Assembly (NCBI RefSeq): GCF_900168055.1
Contig: NZ_FUYS01000003.1
Location: 434,001 to 498,000 of the forward strand
Origin: Parapedobacter luteus
GTDB lineage: Bacteria > Bacteroidota > Bacteroidia > Sphingobacteriales > Sphingobacteriaceae
DNA length: 64,000 nt
Direction of reading: 5' to 3'
The position numbers and the translations under genes are program-made. Below the pieces are notes generated by a model. It was not told the origin of the DNA. It did not search any database and was given only the letters and a program-made list of their open reading frames with translations. Numbering within the stretch: position 1 is the first letter of the stretch; every line of letters begins with the position of its first letter. Positions 27,454 to 35,130 of this stretch are shown one piece after another.

Positions 27454-29391
27454 CTACCGCCTATCGTTCGACGCATAATCGACCAACCATAACAGGTATT
27501 GCAGTGCATTACTGAAATCTTTGGGCGCCTGCGCAACAAATTCACCGGAGAACGTATTCCCTTTCATTTTTCCGCTACGGAAATAGAAATTCCCCAGATG
27601 GCCAAACAATTGCTTGAACCGGATATGTTCTTCAAGTGCCGAGAGTTCCTCATCGGAAAATCGTCCCAAGGCTTGCTGGGTGTTCAGAAAACCGGTCATT
27701 ATATTCTGGCGGAGCAGTTTCCGGTGAAACCGGCTGGCTTTGCTCGCGGTGCGATTGCTTGCTATCCGTTCCAGTTGGTTGTGGGCAGTCCCGAGAAAAA
27801 CAATACCGTTTCTGTAAGTCACATAAAGCGGAGCGGGCAGTTTGCGGTGACTCAGGGCATACACCCGGTTGTCCAACGTCCCCACGCCTTTGTTCACTGT
27901 GTAGTCCATAAGCCGCTGGTACAAGGCGTGGTTGTCGGATGAAAACATCAAGAGGAAGTCGGGAATGGTCTCGGTTTTCGTCTTTTCGACTTCCGTCACA
28001 TTGTAGTCCTCGTCGTATTCATAATCGGTGTAGGCAATTTCGTGCTGGGTGAGGCCATTCAGCACGAACAATGCATCCCCCTTCACCGTTTCACCGATTG
28101 CTTTTTCATCCAGCAGCAACGCCAGGATATCCGTTCCAATATGGATTTCTTCTTCATATCCGCCCACCATCGGACCGTAAATCTTGCCGAGCATTTTGGG
28201 AAACTCCTCCATATACGCTTCCATATCAATCGCATAGGCGAAAAACCCCATCAACGAATCGCTGTCCAGGTAACGGAGGAATTTCCGGTTGATTTTGTGG
28301 TCGTAGATCCGGGCATATGAGTGAGCGAGGTCGCCCTGCACGTCGAGTGAAGTCTTCAGTGTCAGCTCATTTTCATTGGCATAGACACCGGCCTGAAGGC
28401 TGCCGAAACCTATGGCCGATGTAGACGGGTAACGCCCTGCCAGCAACGAAAGGAAAAATTGGTCATAAATCAGTCCAAGGTTACGCACCCATGCCGTCAC
28501 CAAGGCATCCTTATCCAAGCTTTGTACATAAGAAGCATTGTTTAAGATATGCTGCCGGGGCAAATCGGATAAGACCTGCTCCGCATAAGTGCCGACCCAC
28601 ACGGCCACCAATGAATCCTTCTTTTGGCGATTGGTTTCATACTGACTCCAATAACCGTCATCATAGCCGTCTGTTGCCGCGGTATCCCATGTACTATCGT
28701 CCCAACCGAAGCCGTTATCCAACGTATCGATGTCCCACCCGGCGGTGTCAATGACGACCTCGGTCGTGTCCAAACCTTCATAAGGAGGAAGCACGTACTC
28801 ATCAGCATATTCTTCCGTATACCCATCGTTGTCAAACGTGTCGGCGTATGCATAGGTATCGCCATAGTTGTCCTGTAAAATACCGTACCGGGCGGCCACC
28901 CCCTCATCATAAAAAAAATCGTCTACCACGCTGCCGAAGGTAATCACGGCCAATCGGTCATTCCACCGCACGGTGGCGCCCGGCGATGCCGTGTCGACTT
29001 CGGCACGGTATATACCGTCTGCTTCAGTGAGGGCACCGCCACCGAACCCCTTAGCAAACTGGCTGCTATTTTTCAACGGCAACAATATGGTGTGATACCA
29101 TATGCTGTCGGTCTGCCGGGTATAATAGTATAAGGATGAGTGGATGTCTACCCCCATATCTTCAATGGATGTCAGGGAAATACCTGCTTCCTTTCCGAAG
29201 GCTTGCAGCATTTTCGTGCCCAACGTGGAGGTGTTGAAATCGGCCACGTCCACTAAGTTAAAAAAGTGACCGGTCCTGACGGACACCACGGCAAAGGCGT
29301 CCTCCGGAATACGGTGCGCCAAGTCCTGCGCATACGCATAAATCTGGCATAAACACGCCATGGCGGTTAAGAAAGAAGTGGTTTTTGTCAT
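27454..29391 (-). CDS. DUF4836-like exported protein
   Basis: 645 residues with a signal peptide (MTKTTSFLTAMACLCQIYAY). HRIPEDAFAVVSVRTGHFFN followed by LGTKMLQAFGKEAGI matches the opening of the Bacteroidota DUF4836 family. Between about residues 175 and 270 an insert is extremely rich in Asp, Tyr, Gly and Glu (GDTYAYADTFDNDGYTEEY and onward). The function of the family is unknown. It lies 1 bp from the upstream gene and 24 bp from the downstream one, so the three are cotranscribed. Confidence 0.65.
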   Translation of the reverse strand: MTKTTSFLTAMACLCQIYAYAQDLAHRIPEDAFAVVSVRTGHFFNLVDVADFNTSTLGTKMLQAFGKEAGISLTSIEDMGVDIHSSLYYYTRQTDSIWYHTILLPLKNSSQFAKGFGGGALTEADGIYRAEVDTASPGATVRWNDRLAVITFGSVVDDFFYDEGVAARYGILQDNYGDTYAYADTFDNDGYTEEYADEYVLPPYEGLDTTEVVIDTAGWDIDTLDNGFGWDDSTWDTAATDGYDDGYWSQYETNRQKKDSLVAVWVGTYAEQVLSDLPRQHILNNASYVQSLDKDALVTAWVRNLGLIYDQFFLSLLAGRYPSTSAIGFGSLQAGVYANENELTLKTSLDVQGDLAHSYARIYDHKINRKFLRYLDSDSLMGFFAYAIDMEAYMEEFPKMLGKIYGPMVGGYEEEIHIGTDILALLLDEKAIGETVKGDALFVLNGLTQHEIAYTDYEYDEDYNVTEVEKTKTETIPDFLLMFSSDNHALYQRLMDYTVNKGVGTLDNRVYALSHRKLPAPLYVTYRNGIVFLGTAHNQLERIASNRTASKASRFHRKLLRQNIMTGFLNTQQALGRFSDEELSALEEHIRFKQLFGHLGNFYFRSGKMKGNTFSGEFVAQAPKDFSNALQYLLWLVDYASNDRR

Positions 29392-29392
29392 A

Positions 29393-30079
29393 CTACTGTG
29401 CTAATTGAATACGGTTAGAAAGTGATTGGTTGCCATTGATAAGATCCATGATACGGGTTTGCAACATGACGGCTTTCTTTGATGCGGCCAGCTTTGCTGT
29501 GCCGTTGCTTTGTTGGCTGACCGGCCGCTCGAAGCGGTAGATACTGGTATATAACGCGTCCTTGAATATGGCCTGATCGGCGGGCTTCAGCCGGTTATAC
29601 TCCGCCTTCGCTTGCGGAAGATGCGTATACGCCCGCCTGAATGTGCCATGGCGCCGGTCATACGCATATGAACTCTGGCTGTCCATCGGCATCTTCATTT
29701 CTTTGAACGCCATATTCATCACGTCGTTGAGGTCCGACACGTTGCTGAACGAGAATTTCATCACGGCGATGTAGGTATCGAAATTCACCTGATGCGTGAC
29801 GTTGGTAATGCCGGGTATAGCTGCCAGCCGATCGGCCAGCGCGGACATCTCGCGGCGGATATCCGCCTGTGAGGGCACCTTATAGCCGTTGACGCTGTCC
29901 AACAGCATAATCGACGCGAGCTTCGTACGGCTTTGACTCAGATTGGCCGTCAGCGTCACCGTTCCGGAACCATCCTCACGCACGGAAATGTCTTCAATAA
30001 TCTGAAAACACGAGGTGAGACAGGAGCATGACAGTACAACGCACATTAACCGGACAAGTCGACTTTTCGTCTTAATCAT
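29393..30079 (-). CDS. Hypothetical lipoprotein
   Basis: 228 residues. The signal peptide ends in a lipobox (CLTSC), followed by FQIIEDISVREDGSGTVTLT, a pattern seen in Bacteroidota lipoproteins that begin with a beta-strand domain. The helical C-terminal half has no named domain. Start 30079 is chosen because it gives the lipoprotein signal and follows a perfect -7 box TATATTTG (30108 to 30101). First gene of the operon that continues into the DUF4836-like gene. Confidence 0.7.
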   Translation of the reverse strand: MIKTKSRLVRLMCVVLSCSCLTSCFQIIEDISVREDGSGTVTLTANLSQSRTKLASIMLLDSVNGYKVPSQADIRREMSALADRLAAIPGITNVTHQVNFDTYIAVMKFSFSNVSDLNDVMNMAFKEMKMPMDSQSSYAYDRRHGTFRRAYTHLPQAKAEYNRLKPADQAIFKDALYTSIYRFERPVSQQSNGTAKLAASKKAVMLQTRIMDLINGNQSLSNRIQLAQ

Positions 30080-30100
30080 GGAAGCTTTCGATAACACCGG

Positions 30101-30146
30101 CAAATATAGTCTTTCGTTCCAGCTCATGAAACCCCTGTTTTCGGGG
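30101..30146 (-). promoter_or_regulatory. Palindromic operator plus -7 box (site 1)
   Basis: CCCTGTTTTCGGGG (30133-30146, centre 30139.5) lies 31.5 bp from the first base of TATATTTG (30108 to 30101, reverse strand). It drives the lipoprotein-DUF4836 operon. Confidence 0.65.
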
Positions 30147-30510
30147 ATGTTTTATTATCGTCTTCGATGCGATGTACCGTTGGCAGCCTACTTCAAGCAT
30201 ACGATTGGCGTAGGTCTACCTTACCCGAAATTTAGCTAAACAAGTATATTAGCATGAATATAAGTTGCATTTTCTTTTTAATATAGTAGATTAACAACTG
30301 AGCAAACTCCGAACGAACACCGATAAAATCCGAGCAAAAGGCAAGAAATGTGGAAGCAAGAGGGAGGAAAGAGGTACCGCAGGCGGAATTTGGTGTGGGC
30401 ACGGCTGCCGAACCCCGTGTTAAATGCGGTTGCCCTGCCGCTTCCACCGTGTGACATTTACATATTTACATATTTTGCTTATTTTGCAACCCATAATTGC
30501 AAAAAGGCCT
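30147..30510. other. Divergent intergenic gap before the first sensor kinase
   Basis: No gene supported. Near the right end, TATTTTGC (30471-30478) and TTATTTTG (30479-30486) are imperfect -7 boxes for the kinase. A half-site CCCTG at 30433-30437 lies at the expected distance, but its other half is absent. Confidence 0.4.
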
Positions 30511-32577
30511 ATGGACAATCCCCGCATGCATTGTTGGCTGGCCGTCGTTTCTGCTGTATGCTTCTTCGGAATCGGCACCGTGATAGCCGCGCCACGCCAA
30601 ACAAACAGCCTCACGCAGGAATTCAAGACGGCGACCACAGACTCCGCGAAGATCGCTATCCTGACGGAAATGGCCCGGCGGGTGCCACACAGCGATTCAG
30701 CCAAAGCGTTGACGCTGTGGAAACAGGTGCTGGATCTGGCCATCAGGAGCCGGGATCCGCTCAGTGAGGCGAAGACCTACCTGAATATAGGCTCCTGGCA
30801 CTACGACCATTACCGGACCGATGAAGCCGACCGCTACAATAGGCGGGTTCAGGAGTTAACTGAACACGACACCGCACGCAACGCACGGGTACTGTATGCC
30901 AAAAGCCAAATCAATGCGGCCAACATCGCCTGGCAGCGCAATCGCGTCGATGACGCGCTGAGCGGCTACCTGGACGTCCTCCCCCTGCTCAACCAGCTGG
31001 CCGACATGGAGTCCCTGGCACTCATCAATACCAACATCGGTATTTTATTCAACAACCAACAGCAATACGATAAATCGGCACACTATTTCCTGGCGGCGGC
31101 TGATCAATACAAGCAGCTAACGCCTATACGCCATAGCGATATCGCCGACATTTACATCATCCTTGCTGGGCACGGTCTACGCACCGATAACCTGCCGGAT
31201 GCACCGCCAGATACCTATAATGGTCAGGGAAATGCCTACCTCGATAGCGCACTCCACTACCTGCTGTCCTTGGATGGCCGACACCGCAAATGGGCGGATT
31301 ACTACAACATGAAAGGGCGCTACCAACTCGCTTCGGGCGACCTGACGGGAGCGGAGCAGGCCTTCCGCAGGGGTTTGCCCATTGCGCGGCAATACAACGA
31401 CACCTATACGTCCTGCGACATCCTGCTGCATCTTTCGGAGCTGTACGAGCGCCGGGGGGAGTTTGCCAAGACGAGGCCGTTGCTGGACGAACTGCTGCAG
31501 ACCAGCCAAACCAACCAGGTAGGCACGTACCAGTTGAAGGCGCTTCGGGCACTATCGCGCATGGAGCATCGCCTCAAGCAGCCAGACCGGGCCTATCGTT
31601 ACCTGGCGCAATACATCGATTTGGCAGACAGCCTGCATTACGTGGAAAATACCAAAACCCTCCATGAAATGGAGGAAAAATACAAGCTGGCCGAGGCGGA
31701 AAACAACGTATTGATGCTGCAACGGGAAAACGAGCAAAAGGATTTCGCCATTGAGCGCAACCGTTGGTACATCGGATTGCTGCTCGGTATTTCCGTCCCT
31801 TTGCTGGCCACCTGCATCCTGATTTTCCTGCTGTACCGCAATAAACGCAAGCTGTTGGTTCAGCAGCAGCGCGTGCACGCCCTTGATGTGGAACGCATGG
31901 AACAGGTACATCGGAACTCCCTGCTCTCTGCCCTGCTGGAAGGCCAGGAAAAAGAACGGGAACGGCTGGCGCGCGACCTGCACGATGGACTGGGGGGTAT
32001 TCTTTCGAGCATCAAGATGGATCTCTCACGCATTGCGCATGCCTTGCCGGAAGACGTTGCCCAGCGCCCGATGTTGGCTTCGGTAGCCAGCAACGTGGAT
32101 GGTGCGGTGGAAGAACTGCGTGGAATCGCCCACAGCATGATGCCGTCCATGCTGGTCAAGTACGGTCTGGTGGAGGCATTGCGAGAGTTTTGCGACAAAT
32201 TAAAACGCGCGGGTGTACCGGTTTTCTATCAGGTCATCCACTATCGCCAACCGGTCGCGCGGTCGCGCGAAATGGCGCTTTACCGCATTGCACAGGAACT
32301 GATCAACAATTGCGTCAAGCATGCGGAAGCAACGGAAATACTGGTGCAGTTGCAGCAATCCGATGCCACGGTCACGCTCGTGGTCGAAGACGACGGCCGG
32401 GGATTTGACACTGCGCGCTCCCGCAGCGGCGCAGGGCTCCGAAATGTGGGGATGCGCACCGATTTGCTGGAGGGCACATTCGATATCCGGTCCGACAACG
32501 GAGTCGGCACGACGTTTACCGTCGAATGCCCCATATCGGCTACGCTTGTATCAGCCCGTATTCCATCGCCAGTTTGA
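30511..32577 (+). CDS. Sensor histidine kinase with periplasmic TPR region (HisKA_3)
   Basis: 688 residues. A signal sequence (LAVVSAVCFFGIGTVIAA) precedes TPR-like helical repeats (about residues 30-380), a short coiled coil and one membrane helix (WYIGLLLGISVPLLATCILI). The cytoplasmic HisKA_3 motif ERLARDLHDGLGGIL places the phosphorylated His at about residue 491. The HATPase domain ends with VVEDDGRGFDTARSRSGAGL. This NarL-type kinase would sense an envelope signal through the TPRs. An in-frame ATG at 30424 exists but lies upstream of the promoter-like boxes. Its end overlaps the convergent response regulator gene by 38 bp. Confidence 0.9.
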   Translation: MDNPRMHCWLAVVSAVCFFGIGTVIAAPRQTNSLTQEFKTATTDSAKIAILTEMARRVPHSDSAKALTLWKQVLDLAIRSRDPLSEAKTYLNIGSWHYDHYRTDEADRYNRRVQELTEHDTARNARVLYAKSQINAANIAWQRNRVDDALSGYLDVLPLLNQLADMESLALINTNIGILFNNQQQYDKSAHYFLAAADQYKQLTPIRHSDIADIYIILAGHGLRTDNLPDAPPDTYNGQGNAYLDSALHYLLSLDGRHRKWADYYNMKGRYQLASGDLTGAEQAFRRGLPIARQYNDTYTSCDILLHLSELYERRGEFAKTRPLLDELLQTSQTNQVGTYQLKALRALSRMEHRLKQPDRAYRYLAQYIDLADSLHYVENTKTLHEMEEKYKLAEAENNVLMLQRENEQKDFAIERNRWYIGLLLGISVPLLATCILIFLLYRNKRKLLVQQQRVHALDVERMEQVHRNSLLSALLEGQEKERERLARDLHDGLGGILSSIKMDLSRIAHALPEDVAQRPMLASVASNVDGAVEELRGIAHSMMPSMLVKYGLVEALREFCDKLKRAGVPVFYQVIHYRQPVARSREMALYRIAQELINNCVKHAEATEILVQLQQSDATVTLVVEDDGRGFDTARSRSGAGLRNVGMRTDLLEGTFDIRSDNGVGTTFTVECPISATLVSARIPSPV

Positions 32578-33169
32578 TGGCCGATGCCAGGTTTTTGACC
32601 TCAAACTTTTCCATCAGGTTCTTGCGGTGGCTTTCTACGGTATGCGGACTGATAAACAGTACCGCGGCGATCTCCTGCGTGGTCAGTCCTTTGGCCGCCT
32701 GGTGGAGGATCTCTTTTTCCCGGCGGGTGACCTTGGGTACGCTCTTCAGCCCCTCCGTGGTTTTCCGCTTCATGATTTCGGCCGACTGCGAGCACAGGAA
32801 GCGCCGGCCGTTGATGACGGTACGGATGCCGTCGACGATTTCCTCCCCCACCGCATTTTTCTGAATATAGCCGTCGGCGCCTTCCTGAAACATGCTATTG
32901 ATTACCGCGTATTCATTATGCACGCTGAGCGCGATAATCCGCGTGGCCGGCGACAGCGCCTTTACTTTCCGGACCAGGTCGATGCCGTTGATATCCGGCA
33001 GGTTGATGTCAAGCAGCAGCACCGCGGGAGGTTCCGATCCAATGGCTTCCAGCGTCGCCGCGGCGTTGGCAAAGCATCCGCTGACCTGAAAGCCGTCGGC
33101 TTCGGAAAGTACATTTTTGAGCCCTTCCAACACCAGCGGATGATCATCTGTAATGAAAATGGATACCAT
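32540..33169 (-). CDS. NarL/LuxR-type response regulator
   Basis: 209 residues. The receiver domain has the acidic pair D8/D9, phospho-acceptor D54 (LLLDINLPDINGIDL) and a Lys in GYIQKNAVG. The C-terminal LuxR-type helix-turn-helix is VTRREKEILHQAAKGLTTQE, IAAVLFISPHTVESHRKNLM. It is the only response regulator in the window and sits beside a HisKA_3 kinase, its natural partner class. NarL-family proteins bind inverted heptamer repeats, so it is the prime candidate to bind the CCCTGAA/TTCAGGG palindromes found through this region. That link is inference. Confidence 0.93.
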   Translation of the reverse strand: MVSIFITDDHPLVLEGLKNVLSEADGFQVSGCFANAAATLEAIGSEPPAVLLLDINLPDINGIDLVRKVKALSPATRIIALSVHNEYAVINSMFQEGADGYIQKNAVGEEIVDGIRTVINGRRFLCSQSAEIMKRKTTEGLKSVPKVTRREKEILHQAAKGLTTQEIAAVLFISPHTVESHRKNLMEKFEVKNLASAIKLAMEYGLIQA

Positions 33170-33230
33170 AATAAAAATTGAGCTGGCTTAAAATTCGATA
33201 TAATTTCCCAAACCAGCCGTGCCGTTCTGA

Positions 33231-33271
33231 AAAATGGCTGATTTTCGGGATGCTCACATCGCGGCGGAATC
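33231..33271. repeat. Left copy of a 41-bp direct repeat flanking a toxin-antitoxin module
   Basis: Identical in 40 of 41 positions to 33853-33893. On the reverse strand it still spells the last five codons (DSAAM) and TGA of the DUF3298-like gene, so this copy is a displaced 3' end of that gene. It also holds an imperfect operator-like CCCGAAAATCAGCC. Confidence 0.9.
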
Positions 33272-33298
33272 AGAGGTTGTGGCTCTTTCCAGATGTAC

Positions 33299-33571
33299 TT
33301 AAAATAAATCGCTATGTGTGCCTGTTCTTACCAATGTAATGAGCCTTATGGTGTCCTCTTGCTCCCAAACCAACAGCCAATCGGGTTGGACATGGCATTC
33401 CCAAAACCCTTTGTACTTACCCGTCAATTTGTGCGGTTTGTTTTTTTGCGGGAGTGTACCTTTTTCAACCAACTGGGTAACGACTTCATCGAGAAGTCGC
33501 ATATCCAAACCGCGCTTTTTTGCGAGTTTAATATCTCTTTTGAACTTTCCCGTCTGTTCAAGTTGATACAT
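33299..33571 (-). CDS. YafQ-family type II toxin (RelE superfamily)
   Basis: 90 residues, typical YafQ size. KFKRDIKLAKKRGLDMRLLD, HKLTGKYKGFWECHVQPDWL and LVWEQEDTIRLITLVRTGTH match ribosome-dependent mRNA interferases; the conserved His in ECHVQPDW and the C-terminal HSDLF His fit catalytic positions of the family. The upstream antitoxin gene overlaps it by one nucleotide. Confidence 0.9.
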   Translation of the reverse strand: MYQLEQTGKFKRDIKLAKKRGLDMRLLDEVVTQLVEKGTLPQKNKPHKLTGKYKGFWECHVQPDWLLVWEQEDTIRLITLVRTGTHSDLF

Positions 33572-33765
33572 TACGAGTAAAGTTCTTTTCTGAAATCCTC
33601 CAGCGTGGTTTTGGTCGTCTTGCCTGATTTAGCCTCTTTTATCGCTTTTTCAGTATCTTTATTGTAACGAGGTTCTTCAAACTCTACAAAAGGAAGCGTT
33701 TTAAGATATTCATAGAATACTTTTGCCTGTTTGCTTCGCTTATCGATTTTTATCGTGATTTCCAT
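33571..33765 (-). CDS. Antitoxin of the YafQ-type pair
   Basis: 64 residues starting MEITIKIDKRSKQAKVFYEY. The N-terminal strand suggests a ribbon-helix-helix or similar DNA-binding fold, and the C-terminal segment EDFRKELYS could wrap the toxin. It overlaps the toxin gene by 1 nt. It has its own -7 box with a GGGGGAG Shine-Dalgarno-like stretch before the ATG. Confidence 0.75.
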   Translation of the reverse strand: MEITIKIDKRSKQAKVFYEYLKTLPFVEFEEPRYNKDTEKAIKEAKSGKTTKTTLEDFRKELYS

Positions 33766-33791
33766 ATCCGCACATTTAATGATACTCCCCC

Positions 33792-33799
33792 CAAAAGTA
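33792..33799 (-). promoter_or_regulatory. -7 promoter box TACTTTTG of the toxin-antitoxin pair
   Basis: Exact consensus on the reverse strand, 27 bp before the antitoxin ATG. No operator palindrome lies at the 31.5-bp position, so the module appears independent of the regional regulon. Confidence 0.55.
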
Positions 33800-33852
33800 C
33801 GAAAAAATAAAATTGTTCGCCATTGATAGCGAAAGAATTGAGCTTATCCATG

Positions 33853-33893
33853 AAAATGGCTGATTTTCGGGATGCTCACATTGCGGCGGAATC
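33853..33893. repeat. Right copy of the 41-bp direct repeat
   Basis: Covers the last codons and stop of the DUF3298-like gene and about 25 bp beyond. It differs from the left copy at one base (T for C at 33881). The two copies start 622 bp apart. Confidence 0.9.
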
Positions 33894-34994
33894 CGAATCG
33901 TAGCGGAATCCGGGGCGCAACACGGCCTTCAGCTTTTCATAGGGCACAAACAACCTGAAGTATCCGTATGCATAGGGCGTCAGCTCATATAACCCGTAAT
34001 GAAACGTAATGCCCTGTTTCGATAAAATGAAGTTCGATGAATAGGTGATCGAATCGGCGATGAAAATCCCGTATTCGTCTTCATTGAGCTTCACGTCCGG
34101 CTCAATACCATACTGCTCCCGCACTTCGGCATCCAGCAGTCCATTGAGGGCCTGCTCCTGACCGACATCCAGTATATCTTCCAATTGAAGCCATTTTTTG
34201 TCGCGCTTACGGTACGTGTAAAAGTGCTGGGACGACATGCCATGCGCACCGCCCGTATAACGAAAGGTGCTGAAACCCATGACCAGGTAATCAGGGGTGT
34301 TGAGCACCGGGTAAACCGAATATTCGTATTGGTGATTCAGGGTATACGCAAGCTGCTCATCCAGCTCTTCCACCCTATCCGTCATCTCGGCTTCATATCC
34401 TTCCTCGAACAAGCCAAGCTGCTGATCGGCATATGCACCGAAATCGGTGAATCCACCGCCCGTGATGAGCGCTGTCAACGCCCCGGCCAAAGCCCCGTCA
34501 TCGGGCAAAAACCCACGGAACTGCATGGTCCCTTCCAGGGCTTCCTCCAGTTGCCCGGATTCCACCGTCACAATCGTGTGCCGCTCAAACGGCAAAAACC
34601 GTTCGACCCCACGCCTATCCGACAGCGTGAAATGGAAGGCGACGGTATCCGCTTCGCTCGCCAGCATACCGGTATAGGAGCGGCCGTCAAACGCGCCGGT
34701 AAACGTTTCGCTGTCGCCCTGGTCTAACCACGTACTGAGTACCAGCGACTGAAAATTACCGCTGCGTGAACTGCGGTACAACTCAACGGGTAAGCATTCA
34801 TCGAGCAAGTAATAGTGCGCTGCAACCGGCGGTATTTCCTCGGGCAATCCGGCTTCCAGTGCCGGATAAATGGCAATTTCCATACAGGCCGCGTGCTGAC
34901 CGATTTCCCCTTCAAGGAGGTAATAACCCGGCGATTGCGCCAGAATTGCGGACGAGACACACAGTAAAAGGAGAAGTAAGGACAACCGTTTCAT
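33876..34994 (-). CDS. DUF3298-like exported protein
   Basis: 372 residues with a signal peptide (MKRLSLLLLLLCVSSAILAQ). The C-terminal half contains STFRYTGGAHGMSSQHFYTY and, further on, LQLEDILDVG and PDVKLNEDEYGIFIAD, then LTPYAYGYFRLFVPYEKLKA. That is the DUF4163/DUF3298 arrangement found in RsiV-type and PdaC-type extracytoplasmic proteins. The N-terminal half has no named domain. Function unknown. Start 34994 fits both the signal peptide and the -7 box TATTTTTG at 35022 to 35015. Confidence 0.75.
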   Translation of the reverse strand: MKRLSLLLLLLCVSSAILAQSPGYYLLEGEIGQHAACMEIAIYPALEAGLPEEIPPVAAHYYLLDECLPVELYRSSRSGNFQSLVLSTWLDQGDSETFTGAFDGRSYTGMLASEADTVAFHFTLSDRRGVERFLPFERHTIVTVESGQLEEALEGTMQFRGFLPDDGALAGALTALITGGGFTDFGAYADQQLGLFEEGYEAEMTDRVEELDEQLAYTLNHQYEYSVYPVLNTPDYLVMGFSTFRYTGGAHGMSSQHFYTYRKRDKKWLQLEDILDVGQEQALNGLLDAEVREQYGIEPDVKLNEDEYGIFIADSITYSSNFILSKQGITFHYGLYELTPYAYGYFRLFVPYEKLKAVLRPGFRYDSDSAAM

Positions 34995-35014
34995 TGCGAT
35001 AATTGACACCGGCA

Positions 35015-35059
35015 CAAAAATACCGACAAAACCGGCGACTGCCCTCACTGAAATCAGGG
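35015..35059 (-). promoter_or_regulatory. Palindromic operator plus -7 box (site 2)
   Basis: On the reverse strand CCCTGATTTCAGTG (35059 to 35046, centre 35052.5) precedes TATTTTTG (35022 to 35015) by 30.5 bp, one base less than elsewhere. It serves the DUF3298-like gene. Confidence 0.55.
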
Positions 35060-35080
35060 ATTTTCAACCGTTAAAAATAC

Positions 35081-35126
35081 CCCTGATTTCCACTATTTTT
35101 TTCCCTGCCGGGCCGCACTAACTTTG
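35081..35126 (+). promoter_or_regulatory. Palindromic operator plus -7 box (site 3)
   Basis: CCCTGATTTCCACT (35081-35094, right half degenerate, centre 35087.5) is 31.5 bp before TAACTTTG (35119-35126). The box ends four bases before the ATG at 35131, predicting a leaderless mRNA. Confidence 0.55.
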
Positions 35127-35130
35127 CGTC

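Noticed and set aside
30433-30478. Possible operator for the first sensor kinase
   Set aside because: Only a CCCTG half-site is present and the -7 box is imperfect, so it was not counted in the regulon.
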